Shown piece by piece: positions 5,081 through 5,854 of a DNA stretch of 5,854 bases. Under the pieces are notes generated by a model. That model saw only the letters and a program-made list of their open reading frames with translations, did not search any database and was not told the origin of the DNA. This DNA is from CAZTJA01 sp964613745 (lineage in GTDB: Bacteria; Desulfobacterota; Desulfomonilia; Desulfomonilales; Desulfomonilaceae). The position numbers and the translations under genes were made by a program. The first letter of the stretch is position 1. Every line of letters starts with the position of its first letter. The DNA lies in NCBI GenBank assembly GCA_964613745.1, contig CAZTJA010000152.1, positions 1-5,854 on the forward strand, read 5' to 3'.

Positions 5081-5836
5081 ATGAGCAGCACTCTCTTGAG
5101 CGTAGAAAATTTGTCCAAAAGCTTTGAGGGAAGCCCTGTCTTCAACAATATTTCTTTCAAAATCGAAGAAGGTGAATTGAGCTCTATAATTGGGCCGAAT
5201 GGAGCGGGAAAGACGACTCTTTTCAACTTGATCACCGGTTATTATGTGCCGGATGACGGCAGGGTTGTTTTTCGGGGAAGAAATGTGGCCGGAATGCAGC
5301 CTTATTCGATTGTAAAACTTGGAATGGCAAGAGCTTTCCAAAGGACAAATATTTTTCCGAGAATGACGGTTTTGGAAAATATAATCGCAACGCTCGTTAC
5401 GGCTCAAAGATCCAATCTGAACCTGATCACCCCAATTCGAAAGATGAAACAGCTCAGGACCCGGGCGATCGAAATCCTGGCAAGTGTGGGTTTGGCTGAC
5501 ATGAGTAACAAGCCGAGTTCCGTTCTGGCTCACGGCAATCAAAAACGTTTGGATATCGCAGTAGCCTTGGCCCTGGAACCTTCTCTCTTATTGCTGGATG
5601 AACCTACTGCAGGAATGAGTCCCGAAGAGCGCCGTCAAACCGTAGAATTGGTCCAAAAACTGTGGCGAGAAATGAATATTACTATGGTTTTTATAGAGCA
5701 CGACATGGATATTGTATTCGGCATTTCCCAGAAGGTCAGAGTACTCTGCTATAAGACTCTACTTGCAGAGGGTACACCTGCCGAAATTTCCGCGAATCGT
5801 CAAGTTATTGAGGCCTATTTGGGGGAAGAGGTCTGA
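5081..5836 (+). CDS. livG: HAAT-family ABC transporter ATP-binding protein, LivG type
   Basis: The 251-residue product is a complete nucleotide-binding subunit. It has the Walker A motif GPNGAGKT (38-45), the Q-loop glutamine Q87 in ARAFQRTNIF, the signature LAHGNQKR (149-156), Walker B with catalytic Glu LLLLDEP (169-175), and the switch His H207 in IEHDMD. The HG variant replacing the textbook LSGGQ is common in LivG proteins, and TAGMSPEE after Walker B and the C-terminal EAYLGEE are LivG hallmarks that separate it from LivF. It should pair with the downstream LivF-like ATPase to power the LivH/LivM channel from the cytoplasm. The start at 5081 follows AGAGG (5069-5073) by seven bases. One small oddity is VLCYKTLLAEG (221-231), where most relatives have a glycine before the variable residues (the VLxxGxxxAEG pattern). 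All catalytic motifs are intact. Confidence 0.95.
   Translation: MSSTLLSVENLSKSFEGSPVFNNISFKIEEGELSSIIGPNGAGKTTLFNLITGYYVPDDGRVVFRGRNVAGMQPYSIVKLGMARAFQRTNIFPRMTVLENIIATLVTAQRSNLNLITPIRKMKQLRTRAIEILASVGLADMSNKPSSVLAHGNQKRLDIAVALALEPSLLLLDEPTAGMSPEERRQTVELVQKLWREMNITMVFIEHDMDIVFGISQKVRVLCYKTLLAEGTPAEISANRQVIEAYLGEEV
5827..5831 (+). promoter_or_regulatory. Ribosome binding site of the LivF-like gene, inside livG
   Basis: AGAGG sits within the last codons of livG, six bases before the ATG at 5838. It is the same core as the livG site. Its place inside the upstream gene points to coupled translation of the two ATPase subunits. Confidence 0.6.
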
Positions 5837-5837
5837 T

Positions 5838-5854
5838 ATGCAGCTTCAGGTGCA
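5838..5854 (+). CDS. livF: Start of the second ATPase gene, presumed LivF (cut by window edge)
   Basis: An ATG one base after the livG stop opens a frame reading MQLQV before the window ends. Five full codons cannot identify a family. The call rests on context: HAAT operons normally run livH-livM-livG-livF, LivF proteins start with a short hydrophobic strand right after the Met, and a ribosome binding site is correctly placed. The one-base gap to livG suggests translational coupling. The rest of the gene is outside the window. Confidence 0.7.

Noticed and set aside
5045..5542. A 165-codon minus-strand open frame opposite livG.
   Set aside because: It lies wholly opposite the start of an intact livG with all catalytic motifs, and its translation resembles no known family. 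It is a shadow frame.

Overview
The window looks like a Gram-negative, probably anaerobic proteobacterium, most likely of the deltaproteobacterial (Desulfobacterota) type. This lineage call is an inference. It rests on near-balanced base composition, a Sec-exported periplasmic binding protein without a lipobox, a branched-chain amino-acid-type (HAAT) ABC transporter next to a 3-hydroxyacyl-CoA dehydrogenase, and strong GGAGG-type ribosome binding sites. No ribosomal RNA or taxon-specific marker is present to settle it.

Layout. Positions 1-53 hold the start of a leftward gene whose 17 visible codons read as the N-terminus of a CsbD/YjbJ-family small stress protein. A 429-bp divergent intergenic region (54-482) with two inverted repeats separates it from a rightward gene (483-1388) for a 3-hydroxyacyl-CoA dehydrogenase-like NAD enzyme. 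A second long non-coding gap (1389-1809) contains a perfect 14-bp AT-rich dyad and a long imperfect hairpin. From 1810 rightward runs a compact transport operon: substrate-binding protein (1810-3039), a 9-bp stem-loop (3049-3073), LivH permease (3101-3985), LivM permease (4002-5048), LivG ATPase (5081-5836) and the first codons of what should be LivF (5838 onward, cut by the window edge).

How the genes work together. The binding protein captures a ligand in the periplasm, LivH and LivM form the transmembrane pathway, and LivG with LivF hydrolyse ATP. The stem-loop after the binding-protein gene fits the usual need for more binding protein than permease. The ligand cannot be read from sequence: HAAT systems carry leucine/isoleucine/valine but also amides, urea and aromatic or other carboxylic acids. 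The acyl-CoA dehydrogenase gene upstream, on the same strand, makes a carboxylic acid that enters CoA-dependent degradation a reasonable guess, but the 421-bp gap means the two may be transcribed separately.

I see no sign of a new defence, mobile or RNA-guided system, and no insertion sequence, tRNA, rRNA or CRISPR array. The items most worth a second look are the intergenic dyads, the Glu-to-Asp change at the presumed catalytic position of the dehydrogenase, and the edge-truncated CsbD gene.
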